A stretch of 64,000 nt of DNA, from NCBI GenBank assembly GCA_038993745.2, contig CP160630.1:1240001-1304000 (forward strand), read 5' to 3'. The translations under genes and the position numbers were made by a program. Below are positions 46,864 through 56,812 of the stretch, in pieces (the first letter of the stretch is position 1; each line of letters starts with the position of its first letter). The notes beneath the pieces were generated by a model. It had not been told where the DNA came from, searched no databases, and was given only the letters and a program-made list of their open reading frames with translations. Source of the DNA: Aliivibrio fischeri (lineage in GTDB: Bacteria; Pseudomonadota; Gammaproteobacteria; Enterobacterales; Vibrionaceae).

Positions 46864-47265
46864 TTAATCAATAGTCACACTATCGACATAAATAATATAA
46901 TTATCTTCTTTATTTACTTCACCTTTGATCGTCACTTTATCGTTTGGTTTCACTTGTAAACCAGACATTTTATCACCATCAATTTTTACATTTAAAGAAC
47001 CTGTATTATCTTTAAATACATACACTTCCTTTCCTAGAGGCTCAATTAAATACCCTGTTAATAGGATAGGTGTGTCATCAATAACGGCGCTGGCATTTAA
47101 TACCGATTCTACGCTATTTATTCCATCAACAGGTTTAGAGAATTCATCCTGATAATTAGCAGCTTGATCATTAGCAGCTTGATCATTAGCAGCTTGATCA
47201 TTAGCCAATGCAAGTGTTGATGAACAAGCTAATATTAGTGTAAATAACAAATGTCTTTTTTTCAT
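46864..47265 (-). CDS. periplasmic OB-fold (YgiW/YdeI, BOF) family protein
   Basis: The 133-residue product has a signal peptide ending TLALA. It then carries ANDQA repeats and a BOF domain (about 58-133): ILLTGYLIEPLGKEVYVFKD, LNVKIDGD and DKVTIKGEVNKED. Family members are stress-associated periplasmic proteins. The repeat region is encoded by three 15-base units. Confidence 0.85.
   Translation of the reverse strand: MKKRHLLFTLILACSSTLALANDQAANDQAANDQAANYQDEFSKPVDGINSVESVLNASAVIDDTPILLTGYLIEPLGKEVYVFKDNTGSLNVKIDGDKMSGLQVKPNDKVTIKGEVNKEDNYIIYVDSVTID
47155..47199. repeat. three tandem copies of a 15-base unit
   Basis: ATTAGCAGCTTGATC occurs three times in a row, with part of a fourth copy. 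It encodes ANDQA repeats right after the signal peptide cleavage site, in frame, so copy number can change without breaking the gene. Confidence 0.9.
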
Positions 47266-47612
47266 AAATAAAACCTTACCTATTATTATATGAATAACTA
47301 CATTAACATTTGTAACTCAATTTAATTATGATCAAAATAAGTTATAAATATATAGTAGTTTTAATCAATTTCATTTAGAGATTACGCCTAGTTTTTAATT
47401 ATATCAAGACTTATATTTATTTTTATATTTCGATTAAAAACATTATTATAACCGACAAGGTGATATTAATTAACTCACTGATTAACATCGCATATATTAC
47501 ATTTTCACTAATGCAAAGTTTCATCCAAAAAAGTAAAATATGAACATAGGTAAAAGGCAGGTTTTAATATAATTAAAACCTGCATAAAAACTAAAATAAT
47601 AATTTTAAATAC
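47266..47612. other. 347-base intergenic stretch
   Basis: It is AT-rich with no coding frame I would support. The right end holds the terminator for the ABC permease; the left end must carry the promoter of the gene at 47265. Nothing else is recognised. Confidence 0.6.
47557..47583. terminator. terminator downstream of the ABC permease
   Basis: GCAGGTTTTAAT and its exact complement are separated by three bases, a strong 12-bp stem. On the minus strand the stem is followed by CTTTT. Confidence 0.75.
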
Positions 47613-50071
47613 CTACTTTAACGGCTTTAATAGCTGATTGATCACACTCACTAAACTCATAAATACAATCATCATTGCTATTAAAGGCAATACAAGCCAC
47701 ATACTGATATGAAGTGTCGGCTCTAATTTAAAGCCCCATTTCACTAAGCTGAATACAATAGTCTCTGCTCCCATCACCGCCACAAATCCCGCAGCCAATG
47801 CCATTACACCGTATTCACTCCACAACGTATTACTGATGCGCTGACGGCTAGCCCAAGAGTACGATAAAGAGTGATTTCACGCTGACGTTGATACAAACTC
47901 AAACGAAGTAACGTGAATATCAATAAAATACCACTCACTACGCCTAATCCGGCTAATACAGTTAATGACCACGTGATTTGAGCTAGCATGGCTTGGATCT
48001 TTCCACCCATGGTTCTAAAGTCCAACAAACTAACCGTAGGGTAATCACGAGCCAATTGATTCAATAACGTGTTCTCATCATCGTTAACTTTAAAACTCAC
48101 TAACCACGTTGCAGGTAAATCCGCAATCACATCTGGTGTGAAGATAAAATAAAAATTCGGTTTCATGCTTTGCCAATCAACGACACGAATCGAGTTAACT
48201 ACAGCGGTAAAGGGCTGACTATTAACAGAAAAACTCAATGTATCACCAATAGTAATATCTAAATCGTTCGCAACATCTTGCTCAACAGACACCCCATTTT
48301 CACTCGTCCACGCCCCTACCGTCACCTGATTATGAACAGGCAAAGTATCACGCCATGTAAAATTAATTTCACGGCGTAGCGCATCTGAGCCTTGCCCTTC
48401 ACCTTTCATTTTTTCTTTGGTACTTTCACCATTAATTTCCGTTAAGCGACCACGAACAATCGGATACCCTTCTGAGCGATCCAATTTTTCATTATCCAAT
48501 GCTTGCAGGTAATCTCGTTGCTCATAAGGAGCAATATTCATCGCAAATACATTAGCTGCATCTGGTGGTAAGGTTTGTTGCCAATCGCCTAATAAATCGG
48601 TTCTCACTAGCCAAATCACGGCCACTAACATTAAAGAGCCAGACAGTGCAGCCAATTGCATCATACTATTTTTGGGGGAACGCTTAATCCGACTCAATGC
48701 TAATGTCATCGCTGCTCCCCATTTAAAACGTCCTAAAAAATGCACTAAGCCATAACTCACTCCAGCAAGCAGAATAAATAAAACAACCAATCCAATCGAA
48801 ACCATCCAAACTAGACTGTTACTGCCGTACATCAGCAAAAATGCCGCTGTAGGAACCAAAATTAGCCATAACCCTTTTTTAGACGAATGACTTATTTGAG
48901 ACTGGAGAACAGAAATCGCAGGCGTCTCTAATAAGCGTAATAGTGGAATACCAAGTGCTGGTAGCCCAATGAATAACGCAACGATAGAACCAAATAGAAA
49001 AGGTTGCCAACCATAGCTGGGTAACTCTTCAGGCAGAATATCGGCAAGAGGTATACGCAATAATAATTCAAGCCCTAACCCGATTAACGAACCTGCAATC
49101 ACCCCTATAATAAACATCAAACCAATTTGACTAAATAGCCAGCGCTTCAGCCACGCTTTGCTTGCACCCATGCTCTTTAGCATCGCAACAGTATTCGCAC
49201 GACTGGTTGCATAGTGCTGACAAGTTAGCACTAAAGTGACTGAAGCCATTAAGATCACCATCAAAATCGTCAATGACAAGTATTGCTTCGCTTTCTGCAT
49301 TAAATCCGCAGTTCGACCTTGAGTTTCTTCACTTATCCAACTTTCTCCAGCTTGCAATTCATACTCATTTTGAAGCAATGAGATCCCATTATAATTCCCT
49401 TTAAATAACGTTCGATATTGAACTCGGCTGCCAAGTTGAATGGCACCTGTTTTATCTAAATCAGATTGATGAATAAACACACTTGGCATGGTGCGAAATG
49501 GATTAAACGCGAGTTCAGGCTCTGATTCAATCACACCAGAGATCGGTAACTCAGCATCACCAATGGCAATCACATCACCAATATTTAATTCAAGTAAGGA
49601 TAAAAGTCGATCCGCGACCCACACTTCTCCTTGATTAACCTGCGTATATACTTCATTGTTTTCGCCATGCAATAATAGCTCACCACGAAGTGGGTAATTG
49701 CTCTCAACAGATTTAACGCTCACCAATTGCATTCCAGTATCACTAAATGCCATGGTTTGAAAACGAACTTGGGAAGAAGTAGCTAAGTTTTGCTCAGCAG
49801 CACGCTGTAAAATAGATTCAGGGGTAGGATTTGCTGAACGGAAAACCAAATCCGCCGCCATCATAGAGCGACCTTGATCCGTCATGACTTTTTCAACCCG
49901 GATGGCTAAAGCAGATAACGCAACAACACAGGCTACAATTAAAGTTAACGCCGCCATTACAGGCCATAATTGTCCCTGCCAAATCTCACGCCAACTCCAG
50001 CGTAATATCATCCGGTTTCCAGAAGGTAGATGATTTCCTAAAGAGGTTGAGGTTAATGATTTCTCATTCAT
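47613..50071 (-). CDS. ybbP: YbbP-like ABC transporter permease; frameshifted near its C-terminus
   Basis: The true start is ATG 50071 (MNEKSLTSTSLG). In the given sequence it is fused to the ATPase upstream. It has an N-terminal helix (about 35-55), a large periplasmic domain, FtsX-type helices (about 260-420), a second periplasmic domain and C-terminal helices. The frame goes astray after LYRTLG; the adjacent frame reads ASRQRISNTLWSEYGVMALAAG. One G missing at 47852-47854 explains this; restored length is 819 residues. With YbbA it forms a type VII/MacB-class complex; in E. coli ybbAP is divergent from tesA, as here. Substrate unknown. Confidence 0.88.
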
Positions 50072-50072
50072 T

Positions 50073-50749
50073 TCACACCACCTCTTCAAAAATTCGCCAG
50101 CATCTATCGTCAATGTTCGCTCACATCGCTCTGCTAACTTGGGATCATGAGTAATAAGAACCAAGGTAGTGCCATGCTTTTGGTTCATCTCGAATAAAAG
50201 CTCAATAATATGTTCAGCCGTATGCTGATCTAGATTTCCTGTCGGTTCATCGGCAAATAAAATTTGAGGTTGAGTCATAAAGGCACGAGCCAATGCCACA
50301 CGCTGCTGTTCACCACCAGAAAGTTGAGATGGCAGATGTGTTTCTCTTCCAGACAATCCAACAGAAGCAAGTAACTGTTTTGCTTTTTTAATGTCTTCTC
50401 CTTCTCCACGTAAAATAGCAGGTAAGGTGACATTCTCAAGGGCGGTCAATGATGGAATAAGCAAGAAACTTTGAAATACAAAACCAATGGATTCACTTCG
50501 GATCTGAGCTCGAGTCTCATCATCCAGTTGAGACAAATTTTGTCCTAATAATTCAATATCACCAGTAGAAGGAATATCCAATCCTGCAAGCAAGGTCATT
50601 AACGTTGACTTTCCAGCCCCAGAGGTACCAACAATTGCAACACTTTGGCCTGATAGAACCTCAAAAGAAATGTCTTTTAAAATGGTTAATTCTGCCTCGT
50701 TAGAAATCACAGATTTTCCAACTGAACTCACTTTTATGGCAATCGTCAT
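50073..50749 (-). CDS. ybbA: YbbA-like ABC transporter ATPase; fused to permease by a frameshift
   Basis: Walker A GTSGAGKST, signature LSGGEQQRVALARA, Walker B ILFADEPTG and the H-loop ITHD are all present. The read frame passes through GEFLKRWCE into the permease. With one more T in the run at 50088-50092 it would end GEFFEEVV then TGA at 50073, giving 225 residues, the usual family length. The permease ATG lies one base past the stop. The fusion is therefore almost certainly artificial. Confidence 0.9.
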
Positions 50750-50907
50750 TATCCTTTCCTTTTGATATTATTTTTATGCTGTTATACGTATTGTATACAT
50801 AAGTTCTTATTAATCAGCAATTTCATTTACACTTCTTTAACCAATTTATATAGGCAGATTTACGCTTTCTGCTATTCTATTGCTATCCATTATTGTTAAG
50901 GTTTCTC

Positions 50908-51522
50908 ATGCGTAGATTACTGACTTTTATTCTGATACTTATTAGCAGCCAGCTACTTACTGTAAAAGCTGCTTATAGCCAAACGTTACTGATTCTTGGT
51001 GACAGCTTGAGTGCAGGTTATAACATGCCGATAGAACAAAGTTGGCCTTCACTATTACCAGAACAACTCAAAGCTTTAGGTAAACCAACCACAGTTATAA
51101 ATGGCAGTATTTCAGGCGATACAACAGGCAACGGGCTAGATCGACTACCTAATCTATTAAAACAACATAAACCTAATTATGTACTTATTGAATTAGGAGC
51201 AAATGATGGATTACGTGGATTTCCACCACAGAAGATTAATGCTAATTTAGAAAAGATGTTCGCTCAAATTAAGGCGATTAATGCACAACCATTATTGATG
51301 CAAATTCAAGTACCACCTAACTATGGAAAACGATACAGCCAAGCATTTGGATCAATTTACCCTAAATTAAGTGAAAAACACGCCATCCCTCTATTACCTT
51401 TTTTCTTAGAACAAGTAATCGTAAAACCAGAATGGATGATGAAAGATGGATTGCATCCAAAGCCAGAAGCCCAACCTTGGATAGCAGAGTTTATGGCAGA
51501 AGAACTGCAACCCTATTTATAA
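50908..51522 (+). CDS. tesA: TesA, multifunctional acyl-CoA thioesterase/lysophospholipase/protease I
   Basis: ATG 50908 with TAAGG before it is chosen; an upstream in-frame TTG at 50893 has none. The 204-residue product has a signal peptide (about 1-22). SGNH hydrolase blocks: GDSLSAGYN (nucleophile Ser), GSISGDT, GANDG and DGLHP (Asp/His). It acts in the periplasm. Divergent from ybbA. Confidence 0.93.
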   Translation: MRRLLTFILILISSQLLTVKAAYSQTLLILGDSLSAGYNMPIEQSWPSLLPEQLKALGKPTTVINGSISGDTTGNGLDRLPNLLKQHKPNYVLIELGANDGLRGFPPQKINANLEKMFAQIKAINAQPLLMQIQVPPNYGKRYSQAFGSIYPKLSEKHAIPLLPFFLEQVIVKPEWMMKDGLHPKPEAQPWIAEFMAEELQPYL

Positions 51523-51543
51523 CCAGGTTTATTCATAAAAAAC

Positions 51544-51573
51544 AAAAAGCCCGCTTATATAAACGGGCTTTTT
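51544..51573. terminator. bidirectional terminator between tesA and maoP
   Basis: AAAAAGCCCG and its complement CGGGCTTTTT form a ten-bp stem with a ten-base loop. Confidence 0.87.
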
Positions 51574-51600
51574 ACGTTACTGATACCAATACTATTGGTA

Positions 51601-51939
51601 CTATTCTGTATCATCATCAGCAGAACCACTATCGTCATCATCTGAATTATCTGATGAACGCTGTGTTCCACATAATGTATGAAACCTTGGTTTAAAGTTA
51701 ATCTTATTTTGATACTTTAACCAACACTGTGCAAATTCTGAAGTCTCAGCAGGTTGATGCTGTATTTGCTCAACAAATCGTATTTCTGCTTCTGATTCAG
51801 GAGCCAACGTACCGTCTAGTAACGACTGCATTGTTCGACCGTAGGTTTCTAAAATCAACGCTTCGCGGATTGTGAAACCACTGCGACTAAAACCTCGTTT
51901 GAAGTTTTTGTCATCGTAAAATTTAGTAAGAGTTCGCAT
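51601..51939 (-). CDS. maoP: MaoP (YifE), DUF413 protein
   Basis: The DUF413 core FYDDKNFKRGFSRSGFTIRE and FVEQIQHQP lies in a product that begins best at Met 51939 (MRTLTKFYDD), by comparison with family members; an in-frame ATG at 51999 adds 20 residues. The C-terminus is acidic (SSDNSDDDDSGSADDD). In E. coli MaoP helps organise the Ori macrodomain and its gene is also divergent from hdfR. A nucleoid role is inferred from that. Confidence 0.87.
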   Translation of the reverse strand: MRTLTKFYDDKNFKRGFSRSGFTIREALILETYGRTMQSLLDGTLAPESEAEIRFVEQIQHQPAETSEFAQCWLKYQNKINFKPRFHTLCGTQRSSDNSDDDDSGSADDDTE

Positions 51940-52069
51940 TGATGCTTCTTCGTGACCACAAAAAACGTATATGTAATTCAGTGCAGTCACATTGTACAAC
52001 GAAAAATATTAGCGATTTCAATCAAAATATTTTATTGTGGCGGTTACCACCATCAAAGAGATGATAACT

Positions 52070-52930
52070 TTGGATACTGATCTGCTTAAAACCTTCTTAG
52101 AAGTCACAAAAACGCGCCACTTTGGGCGTGCTGCAGAGCATTTATTTCTCACACAATCTGCCGTGAGTTTCCGTGTTCGACAGCTTGAATCACAACTAGG
52201 AAACCCATTGTTTACGCGCCAGCGCCATAATGTACAGCTAACTGCGGCAGGTGAGCGCTTACTTCCTTATGCAGAAGCAATCTTGCAAACTTGGGGAAGA
52301 GCAAAACAAGACGTTGCACTAACTGAAGATTACAACTCGCAAATCACCATCGGCGCCAGTGCATTAATCTGGGAATTTGATGGAATATCAGATTGGATAA
52401 ATGGGATCTATGACACAATCTCTGGTTTAGCGTTACGCCTAGAATCCATACCTCGTCAAGAACTGGCAAAAGCATTATTAGAAAAAAGTGTCGACCTTTT
52501 CATTACTAGTGAACCGCCAAAAATTGATGGTATTCGAGTATTTAAGATTCGAGATTATCAATTACAACTCGTTTCTAGCACTCCAAACAGTACGATGGAA
52601 ACCATTCAATCCATGCCATTAGTGTATTTAGATTGGGGAGCACGGTTTGCGATTCAGCATAGTAAAATTGCTGAACTGCAAAAAACCCCTATTCTACATA
52701 CCCATTCGTCAAAGATGGCATTGGATTATTTAATGTCGCATTCAAGCATTGGTTACTTGCCTGCCCCAGTTATTAACCAAAGTGTTGATAACAAAGAGTT
52801 ATACGTTGTAGAGGGCGCACCAATTATGGAGCAAGAACTGTACCTAGTGTGGCAAGAAAAAAGCGAAAAAGCAGAGCTTATTGAGCAAATTACCAACATA
52901 AAACCGAAAATGGTTACCTCTAGCGTTTAA
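52070..52930 (+). CDS. hdfR: HdfR-like LysR transcriptional regulator
   Basis: An N-terminal winged helix-turn-helix (about 3-62; FGRAAEHLFLTQSAVSFRVR) is followed by a LysR substrate domain. The start is taken as TTG 52070 (DTDLLKTFLEV follows): AAGAG is well spaced from it. ATG 52061 abuts that site, and GTG 52037 has none. HdfR represses flhDC in enterics; its target here is unknown. Divergent maoP supports the identity. Confidence 0.87.
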   Translation: MDTDLLKTFLEVTKTRHFGRAAEHLFLTQSAVSFRVRQLESQLGNPLFTRQRHNVQLTAAGERLLPYAEAILQTWGRAKQDVALTEDYNSQITIGASALIWEFDGISDWINGIYDTISGLALRLESIPRQELAKALLEKSVDLFITSEPPKIDGIRVFKIRDYQLQLVSSTPNSTMETIQSMPLVYLDWGARFAIQHSKIAELQKTPILHTHSSKMALDYLMSHSSIGYLPAPVINQSVDNKELYVVEGAPIMEQELYLVWQEKSEKAELIEQITNIKPKMVTSSV

Positions 52931-52953
52931 CAAACGATTCTTCGATTTACGAT

Positions 52954-52980
52954 AAGGGCTTACATAAGCCCTTTTATTTT
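52954..52980 (+). terminator. terminator after hdfR
   Basis: AAGGGCTTA and its complement have a two-base loop and TTTTATTTT tail. Confidence 0.85.
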
Positions 52981-53084
52981 GTCTATTTCTATAATAAATC
53001 ACTGTATTAAGTGGTTTAATTGCCTTTTCATCGTTACTATAATTATTATCTTTTTAATCTTACTTCCATCCATGGAGTACGACA

Positions 53085-54434
53085 TTGAACGAACATCAAG
53101 ATTTATCATTCCAAATTGAAACCTTATTCAATGCCGACGACCAACAGCAACAAATAAGCTTATTGAGTGAGTTTGTAGAAAACGGCTTAGATACAGGTTC
53201 TGTGGCTCGTATTTTAGAAGCTTTCCCAGTTGATGACCGTGTGCAATTATGGCGTCACTTACCACTAGAGATGCACATTGAAGTATTAACGGAAATGCGT
53301 GCTGATGCTCGTGTGGCTATTCTTGAAGAATTGTCAGAAGCCGAACTAAACTTCACTTTAGCAAAACTGGATAACTTATCGTTAATTGAGTGGGCAGAAT
53401 CCCTGCCTGATGATATTTTCAGCCTTGCATTACAACTTATCAGTCGTGATGAGTTGGACTTATACGATGATGCAAAACAATATGACGACGATGAAGTTGG
53501 TCACTGGGCTGATAGAAAAATAGCAACTCTGCCTTTTAACGTGAGCGTAGGCCGAGCTAAAAAGCTATTAAAAACCAATTTGTTTGAATCGCACCAATAC
53601 ATGCACTTAATCAATCGTGCCCATAAGTTTCACGGTATTGTGCAATATACAGATATTTTAACTGCTGATGATTCAGTCAAAATTAACACATTAAAATTAG
53701 AAGATTGCTTAGTCCTTAATGTTCACCAACCACTAAGTGAGAGTATTGAAGCAATCGAACACTCAGCGGTGCCAAGTGTTGCTATTGTTGATGATGAAAA
53801 CACGTTAATTGGCCAGTTAGATTGGCAGTTTGCGATTAATACCCAACGTGAAATCTATGAAACCCGATTAATGGCCGGTACCGGTATGGACGAAGGTGAT
53901 GATCTATTCTCACCTATCATCAAGAGTTCGAAAAAGCGTGGTGTGTGGTTAGGCATTAACTTGCTTACTGCTATTTTAGCGTCGATTACTATCGGTTTAT
54001 TTGAAGATGTCATTACCCAAGTCGTTGCTCTAGCGGTATTAATGCCGATTGTGGCCTCTATGGGAGGGATTGCAGGTAGCCAAACCTTAACGCTCATGGT
54101 TCGTGCAATGGCACTAAACCAAGTTACCGCTGGTAACCGTTTTGCCTTGTTAAAAAATGAATTAGGCATTGGCTCCATCAACGGATTGCTATGGTCGTTA
54201 ATCATCGGTGGTATTGCTGGTGCGTGGTTCCAATCTTTTGCTTTGGGTGCCACAATTTCACTGGCTATCATTGTCAATATCGTTACCGCAGCACTATTTG
54301 GAGTACTTATTCCTATCACACTAGATAAGTTTAAACTTGATCCTGCACTGGCTGGTTCAGTTATCCTAACCACAGTAACTGATGTAGTTGGCTTCTTTGC
54401 TTTCTTAGGTACAGCAAGCCTAGTAATGATGTAA
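53085..54434 (+). CDS. mgtE: MgtE magnesium transporter
   Basis: TTG start at 53085 with GGAG seven bases before it. The 449-residue protein has an MgtE N-terminal superhelical domain (about 20-125; WAESLPDDIFSLAL), two CBS domains (about 130-255) and five membrane helices (about 280-449) with MPIVASMGGIAGSQTL in the pore region. It carries Mg2+ across the inner membrane and is gated by Mg2+ in the CBS part. Confidence 0.93.
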   Translation: MNEHQDLSFQIETLFNADDQQQQISLLSEFVENGLDTGSVARILEAFPVDDRVQLWRHLPLEMHIEVLTEMRADARVAILEELSEAELNFTLAKLDNLSLIEWAESLPDDIFSLALQLISRDELDLYDDAKQYDDDEVGHWADRKIATLPFNVSVGRAKKLLKTNLFESHQYMHLINRAHKFHGIVQYTDILTADDSVKINTLKLEDCLVLNVHQPLSESIEAIEHSAVPSVAIVDDENTLIGQLDWQFAINTQREIYETRLMAGTGMDEGDDLFSPIIKSSKKRGVWLGINLLTAILASITIGLFEDVITQVVALAVLMPIVASMGGIAGSQTLTLMVRAMALNQVTAGNRFALLKNELGIGSINGLLWSLIIGGIAGAWFQSFALGATISLAIIVNIVTAALFGVLIPITLDKFKLDPALAGSVILTTVTDVVGFFAFLGTASLVMM

Positions 54435-54453
54435 AGTAAACCTCTGTAAAATC

Positions 54454-54488
54454 CCCTCTCTGAATTGATATAAGCAAATCAGAGAGGG
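54454..54488 (+). terminator. terminator after mgtE
   Basis: CCCTCTCTGA and its exact complement, separated by 15 bases; the T tail is short (TTCT). Confidence 0.75.
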
Positions 54489-54551
54489 TTCTAATCTCAC
54501 TTACCTATTTTTATCTCATCAAATAGCTCAAAAAAATTTAAAACCTAACGC

Positions 54552-54582
54552 TTGACCCGTCTATAAGTGCAGGGTTGATAAT
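54552..54582 (+). promoter_or_regulatory. MerR-type promoter with 19-base spacer
   Basis: TTGACC and GATAAT are separated by 19 bases, longer than the usual 17, with an ACCC...GGGT dyad in the spacer. This is the layout that MerR-family activators underwind. It is just upstream of the merR-type gene, so autoregulation is likely. Confidence 0.65.
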
Positions 54583-54610
54583 CGCCTCCAGATGGACAAG
54601 AGAGCACACT

Positions 54611-55132
54611 ATGTTAACTGTAACGCAAATGGCAAAGCACCATAATATCTCCCGCACTACGATTTTATATTATGAACGAGCAGGATTACTTCTACCTGCT
54701 TATCGTTCTGATAACGGCTATCGTTGGTACGGAGATAAAGAATCCAAACGATTAGAAGCCATCATGGCTTATCGATCATTTGGTATTCCTATTACAGACA
54801 TCATGCCGCTGCTTGACCATCAAGACGACATGACACAAGAAAGTATTTTACGTAATCAATTTAATGCGCTTGAAAATGAGATTCAACGATTACGACAACA
54901 ACAAAATGCGATTGTCATGTTACTAAAGCAACCTACACTATTGGAGCAAAATATGGTTACTAAAGCACGCTGGGTCGAAATAATGAAAGCAGCAGGTCTT
55001 AATGAACAAGACATGCAAAATTGGCACAAACAGTTCGAAAAAATGGAACCTGATGCTCATCAAGAGTTTTTAGAATCACTAAGTATTGATGCAGAGGAAA
55101 TTTCTGAGATTAGAGCTTGGTCTAAAGCTTAA
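54611..55132 (+). CDS. MerR-family transcriptional regulator
   Basis: ATG 54611 (MLTVTQMAKHHNISRTTILYYE) is the family start, with AAGAGAG upstream; a longer in-frame start at 54575 would overlap the -10 region. Helix-turn-helix (about 3-35), then RSDNGYRWYGDKESKRLEAI and a coiled coil (about 75-105). The C-terminal part has no Cys metal site. It has a TipAS-like look; effector unknown. Confidence 0.87.
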   Translation: MLTVTQMAKHHNISRTTILYYERAGLLLPAYRSDNGYRWYGDKESKRLEAIMAYRSFGIPITDIMPLLDHQDDMTQESILRNQFNALENEIQRLRQQQNAIVMLLKQPTLLEQNMVTKARWVEIMKAAGLNEQDMQNWHKQFEKMEPDAHQEFLESLSIDAEEISEIRAWSKA

Positions 55133-55146
55133 GAGATAAAAACGGA

Positions 55147-55175
55147 AACGCCTAAAGTTATTAGCTTTAGGCGTT
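55147..55175. terminator. bidirectional terminator
   Basis: AACGCCTAAAG and its complement form an 11-bp stem with a seven-base loop. It lies between convergent genes. Confidence 0.75.
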
Positions 55176-55209
55176 ACTTCTAACAAGACACGATTAAAAA
55201 AACCGAGTG

Positions 55210-55641
55210 TTATAACTTCATGTGTAAGATTGGAAATGGTTTTCCCATATCATCAAGTTCAGAGCGAGATTCAACTTTAAACCCCATATGTTGATAAAAG
55301 CCAACTGCTTGTGGATTTTGTTCATTAACATCCACACTCTCGGCATTCAGCTCATTCACAGCATAGGTTAACAAGGCTGTTCCAATTCCTTCTCCTCTTG
55401 CTTCATTTAGAATAAATAGCATTTCAATTTTTTGATTTAGTACGCCGATAAAACCAAGAATCGCACCATTATTATTCTTTATACAACGCAAAGTTACTGA
55501 AGGAAACGCATGCTCCATGATAATAGGCTTAAAAAACTCAATATCTTCATCACTAATAAAGTCATGAGTTGCTCGGACTGAATTTTCCCAAACAGACAGC
55601 ATTTCTGCATAGTCTTTAGGAAGCACATTTTCGATAATCAT
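55210..55641 (-). CDS. GNAT-family N-acetyltransferase
   Basis: This 143-residue protein has the acetyl-CoA motif ARGEGIGTALLTYAV and C-terminal NPQAVGFYQHMGFKVESRSE. Those are motifs A and B of the GNAT fold. The N-terminus (MLSVWENSVRATHDFISDEDI) resembles YafP/YjaB-type acetyltransferases. Substrate unknown. Confidence 0.88.
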   Translation of the reverse strand: MIIENVLPKDYAEMLSVWENSVRATHDFISDEDIEFFKPIIMEHAFPSVTLRCIKNNNGAILGFIGVLNQKIEMLFILNEARGEGIGTALLTYAVNELNAESVDVNEQNPQAVGFYQHMGFKVESRSELDDMGKPFPILHMKL

Positions 55642-55694
55642 ACTGTTCTCACTTAAACGGGTTCATATTGATATGCGCAGCCGCGAATGTTCTA

Positions 55695-56569
55695 TTATAC
55701 ACATTTTTTAGACATAAACTTAGAAGCAAATCCAGTAACAAACATGGTGCCAATAACCACTAAAATCGTACCTATAATGGCATTTACTCCCACCGTTTCA
55801 CCTAAGAACAAATACCCCCATAAAATCCCAAAAACAGGAATAATAAAGGTAACTGTTAAAGCAGAAGAAGCACCAAGCTCCTTAATAAGTCGAAAATACA
55901 ATAAATAAGCCAATCCCGTACATACAGCACCAAGTGCAAAAACAGCCGCAATAATATCTGAAGTGACTTCTTCTCGAACAGGCATAAAAGGAACAAGAGG
56001 CAATACAAGTAATACAGATGCCCACATACTACCGTGCGCATTATTAAACGGCTCAACGCTTGGTGCATTTTTGGCATAATTAGTCGCAACCCCATAGCTA
56101 AACGCACCAATTAACGCAGTAATAATTGGAATAATCGCTTCATCGCCAATATTAATCGCTTCCCACCCAACCAATACACTTACACCAATCATTCCAAGAA
56201 TCAGACCAAATATAACGTCTTTACTTAATCTTGTTCGAGTCCAGATAGCTCCAATAACGGCTCCCCAAATCGGAGCTGTGGAATTAAGAACAGCCAAAGT
56301 AGATACATTTAACACTTGCGCAGAATATGCAAATAACAAAAAAGGCAAAGCCGAATTAAACAGACCTAAAATAAGGAAGTGTTTAATATTAGACATAAAA
56401 CGTAGCGATTTTTTGAGGAAAAATGAAACAACAAGCAGAGTCAATGCGGCAAAAGCGACACGTACTTCAATTAAAACCGCAGGGCCTAACGGATTAGCCG
56501 CAATCCTAACAAATAAAAATGAGCCCCCCACAAAGCAGCTAACGTAAATAAACTTAAGATATTAACCAT
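55695..56569 (-). CDS. EamA/DMT-superfamily transporter; N-terminus frameshifted as sequenced
   Basis: ATG 56569 has GGAG six bases before it and reads MVNILSLFTLAALWG, then loses frame. The adjacent frame continues GGSFLFVRIAANPLGPAVL to 55695. One G missing from the run at 56524-56529 restores 291 residues and ten membrane helices in two EamA repeats (second begins about 145). Such carriers export metabolites or amino acids. The downstream fragment alone could start at GTG 56531 but would lack helix 1. Confidence 0.85.
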
Positions 56570-56812
56570 CTGTAACTCCAAACTGTGTTTGATTTTTGAG
56601 TGTGTTCGATAATGACAAATAACTCAACGACATCATTAAAAAATGTCATTAACTGCTCACATTTAAAACTCAAATAGATTAGCGCTACTAACGAACTCAT
56701 ATTTTTCAATAGAGTTATAGACTGTCTCAATATTTGACAAGGTATATATAAACAAAAAAGGTATTATGTACGGATACACATAAAAACAAACTTCTATTTA
56801 AAGGAAAAAATT

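Noticed and set aside
47804..50749. A natural ATPase-permease fusion protein
   Set aside because: The junction residues match no linker, while one added T gives a normal ATPase end and a permease ATG one base later.
53855..54373. 172-residue frame antisense to mgtE
   Set aside because: It lies wholly inside a well-supported gene and resembles no family; a codon-bias shadow.
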